This document shows positions 48,984 to 57,437 of a stretch of DNA of 64,000 bases, piece by piece. The translations under genes were made by a program, and so were the position numbers. The number at the start of each line of letters is the position of its first letter. The first letter of the stretch is position 1. The stretch is from UBA940 sp045613745 (GTDB lineage Bacteria; Bacteroidota; Bacteroidia; Bacteroidales; Rikenellaceae), in assembly GCA_045613745.1 (NCBI GenBank), contig JAZLBP010000001.1, positions 124,001-188,000 on the forward strand, in the 5' to 3' direction. The notes below the pieces were generated by a model. That model did no database searches, was not told the origin of the DNA, and saw only the letters and a program-made list of their open reading frames with translations.

Positions 48984-49967
48984 ATGAAAATCAATACTAA
49001 AAGTTGGATTGCGGCGGTGGCTTTGTGTCTAGTTGCGGTGCTTGTTGTGGCGGCTGTGGGTATCGTTGCCACGTCGCGCAGCAAGGTTGTGTTGCAGGGC
49101 TATGTCGAGTGCGAGCAGATAACCATCTCGGGCAAACTTACGGGCCGCGTCGAGAGGTTGGTTGTGGCCGAAGGCGATACTGTGAGTCGTGGTGACACGC
49201 TTGTTGTAATCTCGTGCCCCGAGGCCTATGCGAAGTTGCGTCAGGCGAGTGGCTTGGAGCAGGCCGCGGGATTCCAGCAGAGCAAGGTGGACGATGGCAC
49301 GCGCCGCCAGATTGTGGAGAGTGCTCGCCAGCTGTGGGAGAAGAGCCGCGCCGAGCTGGAACTCGCCACCACCACCCACCGACGTGTCGAGGCTCTGTGG
49401 CGCGATAGCATTGTGCCTACCCAGCGCCTTGACGAGGCTCGCACACTGCTTGCTGTGGCTCGTGCGGGCGAACGTGCCGCGCATCAACAATACGAGATGG
49501 CAAAACTCGGTGCCCAACGCCAAGACTTGGAGAGTGCGCGTGCGCTTGTCGAGGCCGCCCGAGGCTCGGTCGATGAGGTGGAGGCTATGTTGCGTGATGT
49601 GCACCTAACCTCGCCTACGGCAGGACAGGTGGCCGAAATCTACCCGAGGGTGGGGGAGTTGGTGGGTGCGGGCTCACCACTAATGAATGTGGTTGTGCTC
49701 GCGGATGCCTATGTTGTGCTGAATGTGCGCGAGGACTATATGCCGCAGTTTGGTATGGGCGAGGTGTTTGTGGGCGATGTTCCTGCGCTTGCGCTGCGTG
49801 ATGTGAGGTTTCGCATCTACTATATCAGCCCTCTGGGGAGCTATGCCACTTGGCGCTCGGCGCGTCAGGCGGGAAGCTACGATCTGCGTACCTTCGAGAT
49901 TCACGCGCGAGCCGTTGAGCCGATTGAGGGCCTGCGACCGGGTATGAGTGTTATCGTTACCTTGTAG
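48984..49967 (+). CDS. HlyD-family periplasmic adaptor
   Basis: 327 residues with one N-terminal membrane helix (SWIAAVALCLVAVLVVAAVGIV). Barrel-sandwich halves are ISGKLTGRVERLVVAEGDTV and LTSPTAGQVAEIYPRVGELV, separated by a coiled-coil hairpin (RQIVESARQLWEKSRAELEL). The C-terminal barrel ends EGLRPGMSVIVTL. This is the YbhG/YhiI type of adaptor that pairs with ABC-2 permeases. Five bases separate it from the first permease gene. Confidence 0.88.
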   Translation: MKINTKSWIAAVALCLVAVLVVAAVGIVATSRSKVVLQGYVECEQITISGKLTGRVERLVVAEGDTVSRGDTLVVISCPEAYAKLRQASGLEQAAGFQQSKVDDGTRRQIVESARQLWEKSRAELELATTTHRRVEALWRDSIVPTQRLDEARTLLAVARAGERAAHQQYEMAKLGAQRQDLESARALVEAARGSVDEVEAMLRDVHLTSPTAGQVAEIYPRVGELVGAGSPLMNVVVLADAYVVLNVREDYMPQFGMGEVFVGDVPALALRDVRFRIYYISPLGSYATWRSARQAGSYDLRTFEIHARAVEPIEGLRPGMSVIVTL

Positions 49968-49972
49968 CCGCG

Positions 49973-51121
49973 ATGCGAGTTGCCACTGCCATACGACGCG
50001 AGATTGGGCGTATGACTCGCCGCCGACTCTACCTTGTGGCCGAGGTGGTGCTGCCGCTGTGTGCGCTGGTGTTTATGACTACGGTGTTCGGCCGAGGAGA
50101 GATGACGCGCCTGCCCATAGGCATTGTGGACTACGACGCTTCGGCCACGTCACGACGGATTGTTTCGACCCTGAGAACTGTGCCTACGGTTGGAGTTAAG
50201 TGTCTGTATGCCAATGAACAACAGGCACGAGGTGCGATGAGTCGCGGCGAGATATATGGCTTTGTGGTTATCCCTGCCCACTTCGAGCAGTCGGTGGTTA
50301 TGCAGCGACCCACAGCCTTGCGCTACTACTATCATTATGCGCTGATGGCCGCGGGCGGACAGCTCTATGCCTGCTTGGAGAGTACCCTGCAAATGCTGCG
50401 TGCGGCGACGGTTGTGACTACGGCTACGGAGCTCGGAGTGCCCTCGGCTACGGCGCTTGCCTTTGTCGAACCCATCGCCTCGGCCGAGTATGCACCGCAA
50501 AACCCTACCCTCGACTATTCGGTCTATCTGACCTACCCCTACTTCTATGTTATGTTGCAGGTGCTTGTTCTGCTGATGGTGGTCTATGTCGTGGGTAGCG
50601 AGCTGCGCGATGGTATGGCGCGTGAGTGGCTGATGCAGTGTGACGACGATATTGTTGCGGCCGTAGTGGGAAAACTCCTGCCCCACGGAGTGGTGTTCGC
50701 GCTGATGGCTGCGGTGGCCGATGCGGTAATCTTTGGTGTGGCGCGCATACCGCACTTGTGCCCGTGGTGGGTGCTTATTCTGAACTCAACTCTGCTCGTG
50801 GCGAGTACAATGGCTGTTGGTGTGGTTGTGGTGTCGCTGTTTCCGCGCTTGTGGATGGCGATGTCGGTCGGCTCGATGTTGGGCTCGCTGGGTGCTACGC
50901 TGTGTGGCGTGACCTTCCCTTTGAGGTCGATGTTCGGCGTGGTGGGTGGTGTGGCCAAGGGCTTCCCCATAATGCACTTTGCGGGGCTTGCTGCACTGCA
51001 AGTGTATGGCGGAGTGGGCGTGGCTTATGTGTGGCACCACTATGCTGCTATGATTCTGATTGTGGGGTGCGGAGTGCTGATACTGCCACTCCTCAGACGT
51101 AGAGTAATGCGCGGAGTATGA
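49973..51121 (+). CDS. ABC-2 type exporter permease, first subunit
   Basis: 382 residues. TM1 near the N-terminus (LYLVAEVVLPLCALVFMTTVF), a large periplasmic domain (about 45-190) with IGIVDYDASATSRRIV, then five helices from YFYVMLQVLVLLMVVYVVGS to YAAMILIVGCGVLILPLL. This is the YhgE/YbhR-type ABC2_membrane_3 family. No ATP-binding subunit is encoded in the operon. Its stop overlaps the next start (ATGA at 51118-51121). Confidence 0.85.
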   Translation: MRVATAIRREIGRMTRRRLYLVAEVVLPLCALVFMTTVFGRGEMTRLPIGIVDYDASATSRRIVSTLRTVPTVGVKCLYANEQQARGAMSRGEIYGFVVIPAHFEQSVVMQRPTALRYYYHYALMAAGGQLYACLESTLQMLRAATVVTTATELGVPSATALAFVEPIASAEYAPQNPTLDYSVYLTYPYFYVMLQVLVLLMVVYVVGSELRDGMAREWLMQCDDDIVAAVVGKLLPHGVVFALMAAVADAVIFGVARIPHLCPWWVLILNSTLLVASTMAVGVVVVSLFPRLWMAMSVGSMLGSLGATLCGVTFPLRSMFGVVGGVAKGFPIMHFAGLAALQVYGGVGVAYVWHHYAAMILIVGCGVLILPLLRRRVMRGV

Positions 51122-52266
51122 AACGATTAAGAAAATTCTTGTTGCGCGCTGGATTGGCTGTGTTGGCCGAATTCCGCGTGGCCGCCACCTCGCCGGCCGT
51201 ACTGCTGGTGCTTGCCGGTGGCGTGGGAGTTTATGGCGTACTATATAATCTGCTCTATGCCCCCGAGAGGGTCGAGGATGTGCCCGTTGTGGTTGTGGAT
51301 TGCGCCCGCACAGCACTCACACGTCGTGTTGCGTCGCTTGTGGATGCCGCACCCGAGGTGGCTGTTGTGGGTGTTACGGGCAACTATGCTGAGGCGCGCG
51401 AGATGACCCAAAGCGGACAGACGTTTGGTGTGGTGATGCTGCCCTCGGACTTCGAGAACCGTCTGCGGCGTGGCGAGCAGGCGTGGATTCTGTCTGTAGG
51501 CTCCACCACCAACTTCCTGAACTACGAGGCTGTGCAGAGTGCCGTTGCAGGGGCAATGCTTACTCTCGAAGACGAACTCCACGCCTCGATGGCGGTGTTC
51601 CTGCCTGCCGAAAGTCGTACCACACTTACCCGCCCCACTGCGGTGGAGGTTGTGTGTGAGGCGCTCGCCAACCCCTCGCACGGCTATGCCCGCTATCTGT
51701 TGCCACCCGTGCTGGTGATAATCCTCTTTCAAACCCTTATTCTTGCCGTAGGTATGACCGATGCGTCGCGCCCCCGACTGCGAATGCGCCCCTCACGTGC
51801 TGCGGCCGAGGTTGTGGGAAAGACGCTTATGTGGACGGTGGTCTATGGCGTGCTTGCGGTGTGGATGCTGGGCTTTGTGCCGCAACTTTTCGGCTTGCCA
51901 CACTCCACCAGCTTTGTCGCGGTGGCGGCCGTAGTGATACCCTTTCTGATTGCGACAATCCTGCTCGCGATCTCCTTTGCGCGAATGTTCTCCGACCCCG
52001 AGGTTGTGCCCATAGGCGTGGCTTTCTTCTCGGTGGGTCTGGTGTTCCTGTCGGGAGTGTCCTACCCCCTGAGCCTGCTGCCCGAGCCGTGGCACACCCT
52101 GCGATTGGTATTTCCCTCATCGGCAGCAACCTTTGCTATGGTCAAAGTGGGGTCGCTGGGAGCCACAGCCGCCGACTGCGCGGGCGAAATTGCAGCCTTG
52201 TGGATTCAGTGTGCAGTGTATGGCGTTGTGGCTGTGAGGGTTATGGGCGCACAACGCACAAAGTGA
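51118..52266 (+). CDS. ABC-2 type exporter permease, second subunit
   Basis: 382 residues with the same architecture as its upstream paralogue: TM1 (SPAVLLVLAGGVGVYGVLYNLL), a periplasmic domain with PVVVVDCARTALTRRVASL, then TM2-6 (from YLLPPVLVIILFQTLILAVG to LVFLSGVSYPLSLLPEP). The two permeases probably form a heterodimer. Such TolC-HlyD-permease-permease operons are common in Bacteroidota; their substrates are largely unknown. It ends 70 bp before the porin gene of the urease island. Confidence 0.85.
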   Translation: MKRLRKFLLRAGLAVLAEFRVAATSPAVLLVLAGGVGVYGVLYNLLYAPERVEDVPVVVVDCARTALTRRVASLVDAAPEVAVVGVTGNYAEAREMTQSGQTFGVVMLPSDFENRLRRGEQAWILSVGSTTNFLNYEAVQSAVAGAMLTLEDELHASMAVFLPAESRTTLTRPTAVEVVCEALANPSHGYARYLLPPVLVIILFQTLILAVGMTDASRPRLRMRPSRAAAEVVGKTLMWTVVYGVLAVWMLGFVPQLFGLPHSTSFVAVAAVVIPFLIATILLAISFARMFSDPEVVPIGVAFFSVGLVFLSGVSYPLSLLPEPWHTLRLVFPSSAATFAMVKVGSLGATAADCAGEIAALWIQCAVYGVVAVRVMGAQRTK

Positions 52267-52274
52267 TGATTTTT

Positions 52275-52322
52275 TGCTCTCCGAGGGGCGTGTGGGTATG
52301 GTTGTTGTTTGGTTTCGGAGCA
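52275..52322 (+). promoter_or_regulatory. Leader hairpin with shared motif, copy 2, before the urease island
   Basis: TGCTCTCCGA can pair with TCGGAGCA. The loop contains GTGGGTATGGTTGTTGTTTGG (52292-52312), found also before the exporter operon (47485-47505). It lies 14 bases before the porin ATG. Confidence 0.4.
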
Positions 52323-52336
52323 AACACAACACTATT

Positions 52337-53431
52337 ATGAAAAAGTTTTGCTTACGAGTCGCTGTGGCGCTTGCCGCGTGTTTGGCCCTGCCCACAGCCC
52401 GCGCCCAAGAGTGGAGCCGCGGCACAAACCTTTCGCTCTCCTACACCACCGTCGGACTCTACGATATGACGCTCAACCGCGCCAACTGGGTCAATGTGCT
52501 TGACGCCTCGCTGTGGCAATCGCTGTGGAAGGGAGGCGCATTTGAGGCGGCACTGCTGTCGGTCAATAACCTGCGTAACTCGCACGGACGTAATTCGGCA
52601 ATCAACGGCCTTACCATATTCTCGTCCATCGAGGATGAGTCTATCCCTCTGTCACTCTTTAAGTTAGGTATCAGCCAGAATACCAACCGCATCCGCAGTT
52701 TTATAGGTGTGCGAAATGTCAACAACGACTACTTCATCACTCCGTGGAACTCAATCTACACCGCTTCGGTCAATGGTTTGTTTCCCACGCTGTCGCACAA
52801 TCTGCCGCTGTCGGACTCGCCCGCCTCGGCAATGTGTATCCACTTCGAGTGGGACATCACACGCACAGGCCTTACCTACAAAAGTTCGCTCTATAACGGC
52901 CGCGCTGCCACCAGCTGGGACGAGGTGTTCCGCTTCCGCCCCCGCCGCGATGGCGTCATCTGCCTATCGGAATTGAGTTATACGGGCAGCCCCAACTCCT
53001 ATGTGGGCGACTACCGCGTGGGTATCGCTACGGGTCGCGAGAACCCCGACACCGCCGACTCCAAAACCTATCGTGTCAGCCTTTGGACTCTGGTCGAACA
53101 ACCCTTGTGGGCCAAAGCCGATGGTACGGGCATTGGTCTTATCCTGCAAGGCGGCTACTCGCCCAAGTGCGATTGTACGGGTTATTGGGGCGTGGGCGCT
53201 GCGTGGCGCGGAGTGGCTGCGGGTGCCGACGACTATTTGGGCGCGCTTGTCAACCGCACGTGGCACACCGACGGCTGCGAAACCGATGTCGAACTCACCT
53301 ATGCCTACTCGTGGCGCTTTCTGACCGTTCAGCCTGCTATTCACTGGGTACACTCGTCGGGCTCCGACCGCTGGTTTGGAGTGCTGAAAGCCGCCGTGAA
53401 GTTTGACTATGACTCTCGAAACATCAATTAA
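52337..53431 (+). CDS. Predicted outer-membrane porin of the urease island (OprB-like)
   Basis: 364 residues with a signal peptide (MKKFCLRVAVALAACLALPTARA); the ATG at 52337 is preferred over one at 52274 that would place the leader hairpin inside the protein. The rest is beta-barrel in character: LSYTTVGLYDMTLNRANWVN, FEAALLSVNNLRNSHGRNSA, GDYRVGIATGRENPD and VLKAAVKFDYDSRNIN near the end. Overall it resembles carbohydrate-selective OprB porins. Being 20 bp before ureA, it may admit urea or nickel complexes; that role is inference from position. Confidence 0.7.
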   Translation: MKKFCLRVAVALAACLALPTARAQEWSRGTNLSLSYTTVGLYDMTLNRANWVNVLDASLWQSLWKGGAFEAALLSVNNLRNSHGRNSAINGLTIFSSIEDESIPLSLFKLGISQNTNRIRSFIGVRNVNNDYFITPWNSIYTASVNGLFPTLSHNLPLSDSPASAMCIHFEWDITRTGLTYKSSLYNGRAATSWDEVFRFRPRRDGVICLSELSYTGSPNSYVGDYRVGIATGRENPDTADSKTYRVSLWTLVEQPLWAKADGTGIGLILQGGYSPKCDCTGYWGVGAAWRGVAAGADDYLGALVNRTWHTDGCETDVELTYAYSWRFLTVQPAIHWVHSSGSDRWFGVLKAAVKFDYDSRNIN

Positions 53432-53451
53432 CACCTTTTAATCTAATAGTT

Positions 53452-53754
53452 ATGCATCTTACACCAAAAGAAATCGACCACTTGATGTTGCTCTCGTTGG
53501 GCGACATCGCCGGCCGCCGTCTGCGCCGAGGTCTGAAACTCAACTATCCGGAGGCTGTGGCCTTCATCACCACCGCTGCTCTCGAAGGGGCGCGCGAGGG
53601 CAAAACCGTCGAACAGGTGATGACCGACGCTGCAACTGTACTAACTCGCAACGATGTTATGGAGGGCGTGCCCGAAATGATCAATCTGTTGCAGGTCGAA
53701 GCCGTGTTTACCGATGGCTCGCGACTTATCAGTATTCACTCGCCAATCAAATAA
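53452..53754 (+). CDS. ureA: Urease gamma subunit
   Basis: A 100-residue structural subunit. It starts MHLTPKEIDHLMLLSLGDIA and has the family's RRLRRGLKLNYPEAVAFI and DGSRLISIHSPI. Urease hydrolyses urea to ammonia and carbon dioxide in the cytoplasm. Separate gamma, beta and alpha genes (not fused as in Helicobacter) follow with 9 and 5 bp gaps. Confidence 0.97.
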   Translation: MHLTPKEIDHLMLLSLGDIAGRRLRRGLKLNYPEAVAFITTAALEGAREGKTVEQVMTDAATVLTRNDVMEGVPEMINLLQVEAVFTDGSRLISIHSPIK

Positions 53755-53763
53755 CTTTTGACT

Positions 53764-54186
53764 ATGGACAAAAACAACACTAAAACTCCCGTCGGAGGTG
53801 TGGTTCTGGCCGACACCCCCATCGAGTACAACAAAGGACGCGCTACGGTACGAATCACCGTGCACAACACGGGCGACCGCCCCATTCAGGTGGGCTCGCA
53901 CTTCCACTTCTTCGAGGTCAACCGCTACTTGGAGTTCGACCGCGCTGCGGCGTTCGGCTGCCACCTCAATATCCCCGCCACCACGGCTGTGCGTTTTGAG
54001 CCTGGCGACAGCAAGGAGGTTGAGCTCGTAACCTACGGTGGCAAACGTCGTGTGTGGGGTTTCAACGACCTGACACGCGGCTACACCGGCACCGAGGACG
54101 ACCCTTCGTACTATCCTGCGCGTGAGCGTGCCATCCGCCGAGTGACCAAGCGCGGATTCAAACACATAACTTCCTCAAAACAGTAA
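53764..54186 (+). CDS. ureB: Urease beta subunit
   Basis: 140 residues from the ATG at 53764 (MDKNNTKTPVGGVVLADTPI). A TTG two codons earlier is in frame but not needed. Core motifs are QVGSHFHFFEVNRYLEFDR, CHLNIPATTAVRFEPGDSK, ELVTYGGKRRVWGFND. The C-terminal tail (RAIRRVTKRGFKHI) is longer than in K. aerogenes UreB (106), within the range for beta subunits. Confidence 0.96.
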   Translation: MDKNNTKTPVGGVVLADTPIEYNKGRATVRITVHNTGDRPIQVGSHFHFFEVNRYLEFDRAAAFGCHLNIPATTAVRFEPGDSKEVELVTYGGKRRVWGFNDLTRGYTGTEDDPSYYPARERAIRRVTKRGFKHITSSKQ

Positions 54187-54191
54187 TTCCA

Positions 54192-55910
54192 ATGGCTACA
54201 ATAACACGACAAGAGAACAACAATCTGTTTGGCCCCACTGTGGGCGACAAAATACGACTCGGCAACACCAATCTGTATGTCGAAATCGAACGCGACCTGC
54301 GCACCTATGGTGATGAGGCTGTATATGGCGGTGGCAAAACCATCCGCGACGGTATGGGCTCGGCACCCTCAATCGGTAGCGCCGAGGGCTCGCTCGATAT
54401 CGTAATCACCAACGTCACAATCATCGACGCCAAGTTGGGCGTTGTGAAGGCCGATGTGGGTATCAAGGACGGACGCATTGCGGGTATCGGCAAGGCGGGC
54501 AACCCCGACGTTATGGAGGGTGTGACCCCCGAACTGGTTACGGGCCCCTCGGTTGACGCCATCTCGGGCGAGCACCTTATCCTCACCGCAGGCGGTATCG
54601 ACGGCCACGTCCACTTCATCTCGCCCCAGCAGGCCGAAACCGCACTCTGCAACGGTATCACAACCCTGATTGGTGGTGGCGTGGGCCCCACCGACGGAAC
54701 GAATGGCACTACCATCACCCCCGGCGGCTGGAACCTCGCGCGTATGTTGCAGTCTGCCGAGGAGTTGCCCGTCAATATCGGCTTTATGGGCAAGGGTAAC
54801 AGCTCGGTCGAGCGCACTATTGCCGAACAAATCGAGGCGGGTGCGTGTGCCCTCAAAATCCACGAGGACTGGGGTAGCACTCCCGCTGCAATCCGCGCCT
54901 CGCTGTCGGCTGCCGACCGCTACGACGTGCAGGTGGCAATACACACCGACACTCTCAACGAGGGTGGCTATGTCGAGGATACCATTGCCGCAATCGACGG
55001 CCGCACAATCCACACCTACCACACCGAGGGTGCAGGTGGCGGTCATGCCCCCGACCTTCTGAAAGTGGCCTCGATGGGTTGCGTGCTGCCCTCATCAACC
55101 AACCCCACACTGCCCTATGGTATCAACTCGCAGGCCGAGCTGTTCGATATGATTATGGTGTGCCATAACCTCAATCCCAAGATTCCCTCGGACGTGGCAT
55201 TTGCCGAGAGCCGTGTGCGCCCCGCAACCCAAGCCGCCGAGAACATCTTGCACGATATGGGTGTTCTGTCGATGGTGTCGAGCGACTCGCAGGCTATGGG
55301 TCGCATCGGTGAGTCGTTTATGCGTACCATCCAGATGGCCGACTATATGAAAGGCGTGCGCGGAGCTCTGCCCGAGGATGCCGCAGGCAATGACAACTTC
55401 CGCGTGTTGCGCTACATTGCCAAGATTACCATCAACCCCGCCATCACCTATGGTATTTCGGATATTGTGGGATCGGTCGAGAAGGGCAAGATGGCCGACT
55501 TGGTGCTGTGGGAGCCCGCCTTCTTTGGTGCCAAACCCAAGATGGTTATCAAGGGCGGTATGATTAACTATGCCAATATGGGCGACCCCAACGCCTCGCT
55601 GCCCACACCCCAGCCTATGTATATGCGTCCTATGTTCGGTGCGCTGGGTAGAGCCCGCGTCAAGAGCTGTGTGTCGTTTGTGTCGCGTGCCGCCTTCGAA
55701 CTCGACATTAAAAAACGCCTCGGCTTGGAGCGCCTTGTGGTTCCCGTACACCGCACACGCCAACTCTGCAAATCGCATATGGTGCGCAACGGTGCAACCC
55801 CTCGTATCGAGGTCAACCCCGAAACTTTCGAGGTTACAATCGACGGCGTAGTGGCCAAAGCAACGCCCGCACCCTCGTTGTCGTTGGCGCAACTCTATAT
55901 GTTCAGTTAG
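54192..55910 (+). CDS. ureC: Urease alpha (catalytic) subunit
   Basis: 572 residues. All active-site residues are visible, each five positions after the K. aerogenes numbering: nickel ligands His139 and His141 (DGHVHFISP), the carbamylated Lys222 (ACALKIHEDWG), His251 and His277 (VAIHTDT, TYHTEGAGGGHAPD), the catalytic flap His325 (MVCHNLNP) and Asp365 (VSSDSQAMG). The enzyme should therefore be active once loaded with nickel. Codons are C-rich, consistent with strong expression. Confidence 0.98.
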   Translation: MATITRQENNNLFGPTVGDKIRLGNTNLYVEIERDLRTYGDEAVYGGGKTIRDGMGSAPSIGSAEGSLDIVITNVTIIDAKLGVVKADVGIKDGRIAGIGKAGNPDVMEGVTPELVTGPSVDAISGEHLILTAGGIDGHVHFISPQQAETALCNGITTLIGGGVGPTDGTNGTTITPGGWNLARMLQSAEELPVNIGFMGKGNSSVERTIAEQIEAGACALKIHEDWGSTPAAIRASLSAADRYDVQVAIHTDTLNEGGYVEDTIAAIDGRTIHTYHTEGAGGGHAPDLLKVASMGCVLPSSTNPTLPYGINSQAELFDMIMVCHNLNPKIPSDVAFAESRVRPATQAAENILHDMGVLSMVSSDSQAMGRIGESFMRTIQMADYMKGVRGALPEDAAGNDNFRVLRYIAKITINPAITYGISDIVGSVEKGKMADLVLWEPAFFGAKPKMVIKGGMINYANMGDPNASLPTPQPMYMRPMFGALGRARVKSCVSFVSRAAFELDIKKRLGLERLVVPVHRTRQLCKSHMVRNGATPRIEVNPETFEVTIDGVVAKATPAPSLSLAQLYMFS

Positions 55911-55920
55911 GCTTGTGGCT

Positions 55921-56505
55921 ATGACCAAGGTCTATGACAAAATCGTAGGTAACTGCCGCAGCGAACAGTGGCGGCAGTTGCTCTCCGAGGTCAACACCTC
56001 GGTGGTGACTCTCGACAGGTGGCAGGCTCAGAAGAGCCGCTTTGTGGCCACCGACTCGCAGGGACGTCAATATCCCATAGCCTTGCCGCGCGGCCGACAC
56101 CTCACCGATGGCGACATCATCGACTATGACGCGGAGGCGGGACGTGCCGTTGTGGTGCGCCTCTGCTTGGGCGAGGTTATGGTGTGCGACCTTATGCGCC
56201 TGATTGACGCGACCTCGTCCGATGCCATCCACCGCGCTGTGGAGCTGGGGCACGCCCTCGGCAACCAACACTGGCCCGCTGTGGTCAAAAACCTGCGCGT
56301 GTATGTGCCTCTGACCGTCGATCGCAAGGTTATGGACTCTGTGATGCGCACCCACCGCTTGGAGGGTATAACCTGGGAGTTTCAGCCCTCCGAGGAGGTA
56401 GTTCCCTACCTTGCTCCGCACGAGATTCGACGTTTGTTCGGCGGTGCGGAGCACACCTCGGGCACCCACTCCCACACCACCGAATGTGACTATGCCACAC
56501 GCTGA
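55921..56505 (+). CDS. ureE: Urease accessory protein UreE (nickel metallochaperone)
   Basis: 194 residues from the ATG at 55921 (MTKVYDKIVGN); an in-frame GTG at 55915 is possible. UreE delivers Ni2+ to the maturing enzyme. Conserved ALPRGRHLTDGDIIDYD, AVELGHALGNQHWPA (with the metal-binding His of the dimer interface) and DSVMRTHRLEG are present. The C-terminal tail has only a short His set (HTSGTHSHTTE), unlike the His-rich tails of enterobacterial UreE. Its end overlaps the ureF start by 14 bases. Confidence 0.92.
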   Translation: MTKVYDKIVGNCRSEQWRQLLSEVNTSVVTLDRWQAQKSRFVATDSQGRQYPIALPRGRHLTDGDIIDYDAEAGRAVVVRLCLGEVMVCDLMRLIDATSSDAIHRAVELGHALGNQHWPAVVKNLRVYVPLTVDRKVMDSVMRTHRLEGITWEFQPSEEVVPYLAPHEIRRLFGGAEHTSGTHSHTTECDYATR

Positions 56506-57190
56506 TTCTCTCTCTCGGGTTGTACGCCTGCTGGCACTCTCCGATACGGCTTTTCCCGTGGGAGCCTTCTCCTTTTCGGATGGCTTGGAGAGTGCCGTGG
56601 CGTGCGGCGTGGTAAGTGACGCACCCTCGCTCGAAGAGTATGCCTACACCATAGCACGTCAGGTTGCCCACACCGATGGTGTGGCTGCGCTGTGTGCTGT
56701 GCGTGCCGCTGGTGTGGGTGATTTCGACAGACTGCTGTGTATAGACTCGTCGCTGATTATGGCCAAAACCTCGTTTGAAGCGCGCCTTAAAGCTGTTCGT
56801 ATGGGACGACGCCTCGCCGAACTCACCGCGCGAATACTCCCCACACCTCTCGCCCAAAAGTGGCACGACGCAGTGCATGGAGGCCTTGCCGACGGATGCT
56901 ATGCCACCTCGCTGGGTGTGCTCTGCTCGGCGGCAGGGGTTGCCGAGCGCGAGATGTTTGCGGCTGTGGTGTTCGGTGCTCTGGCTACGGTGTCGGGCGC
57001 GGCGTTGAGGCTTCTGCGACTGTCGCACTTCGACACCCAGCGCCTGATGTTTCGCCTCTCCGAGCGCACCGATGCGCTGTATGCCGACGTGCGCGACCTC
57101 ACCCTCGACGAGATGTACACCTTCGCCCCCGAAGCCGACATTCTGATGTCCATCCACGAACGGGGTTTCTCTCGTATGTTTATGAATTAG
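56492..57190 (+). CDS. ureF: Urease accessory protein UreF
   Basis: 232 residues from the ATG at 56492 (MPHADSLSRVVRLLALSD), overlapping the ureE end; an open frame continues upstream but lies inside ureE. UreF joins UreD and UreG in the activation complex and acts on the UreG GTPase. Signature segments are SDTAFPVGAFSFSDGLESAV, KTSFEARLKAVRMGRRL and CYATSLGVLCSAAGV. It is separated from ureG by 247 bp that hold a palindromic element, unusual inside a urease operon. Confidence 0.93.
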   Translation: MPHADSLSRVVRLLALSDTAFPVGAFSFSDGLESAVACGVVSDAPSLEEYAYTIARQVAHTDGVAALCAVRAAGVGDFDRLLCIDSSLIMAKTSFEARLKAVRMGRRLAELTARILPTPLAQKWHDAVHGGLADGCYATSLGVLCSAAGVAEREMFAAVVFGALATVSGAALRLLRLSHFDTQRLMFRLSERTDALYADVRDLTLDEMYTFAPEADILMSIHERGFSRMFMN

Positions 57191-57215
57191 AACGCGTCTA
57201 AAAAGGTATTTTCTG

Positions 57216-57305
57216 CGGCCGCATACCGGCGGGTTTGGCTGCCGCCCTTTCTCCCAAAAGTTCTGGGAATAGAGCGGTAGCAGTAAAAGGGTCTATGACC
57301 CTTCG
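57216..57305. repeat. Palindromic element, copy 8 (fragment), between ureF and ureG
   Basis: GGCCGCATACCGGCGGGTTTGG, GCTGCCGCC, CTCCCAAAAGTTCTGGGAAT and GGTAGCAGTAAAAGGGTCTATGACCCTT match the middle module of copies 3-6. The small hairpin GGGTC-TAT-GACCC replaces the GTGGC...GCCAC of the others with both arms changed together. The end hairpins and the large AACTATCGC-type hairpin are absent. The remaining 130 bp to ureG hold only a GGAG-AAA-CTCC hairpin near 57404. Confidence 0.7.
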
Positions 57306-57437
57306 CCAAATCCTCACATACACCCGAGTATGCTGCGGTTTGTCGAATTTCGCAAGCCTTGAAAATCCTCTTTTTATACACGTTCTTGTGGAAATAAAGT
57401 GGGGAGAAACTCCTCCCTCCAAAACCGAAAAAAAAGT

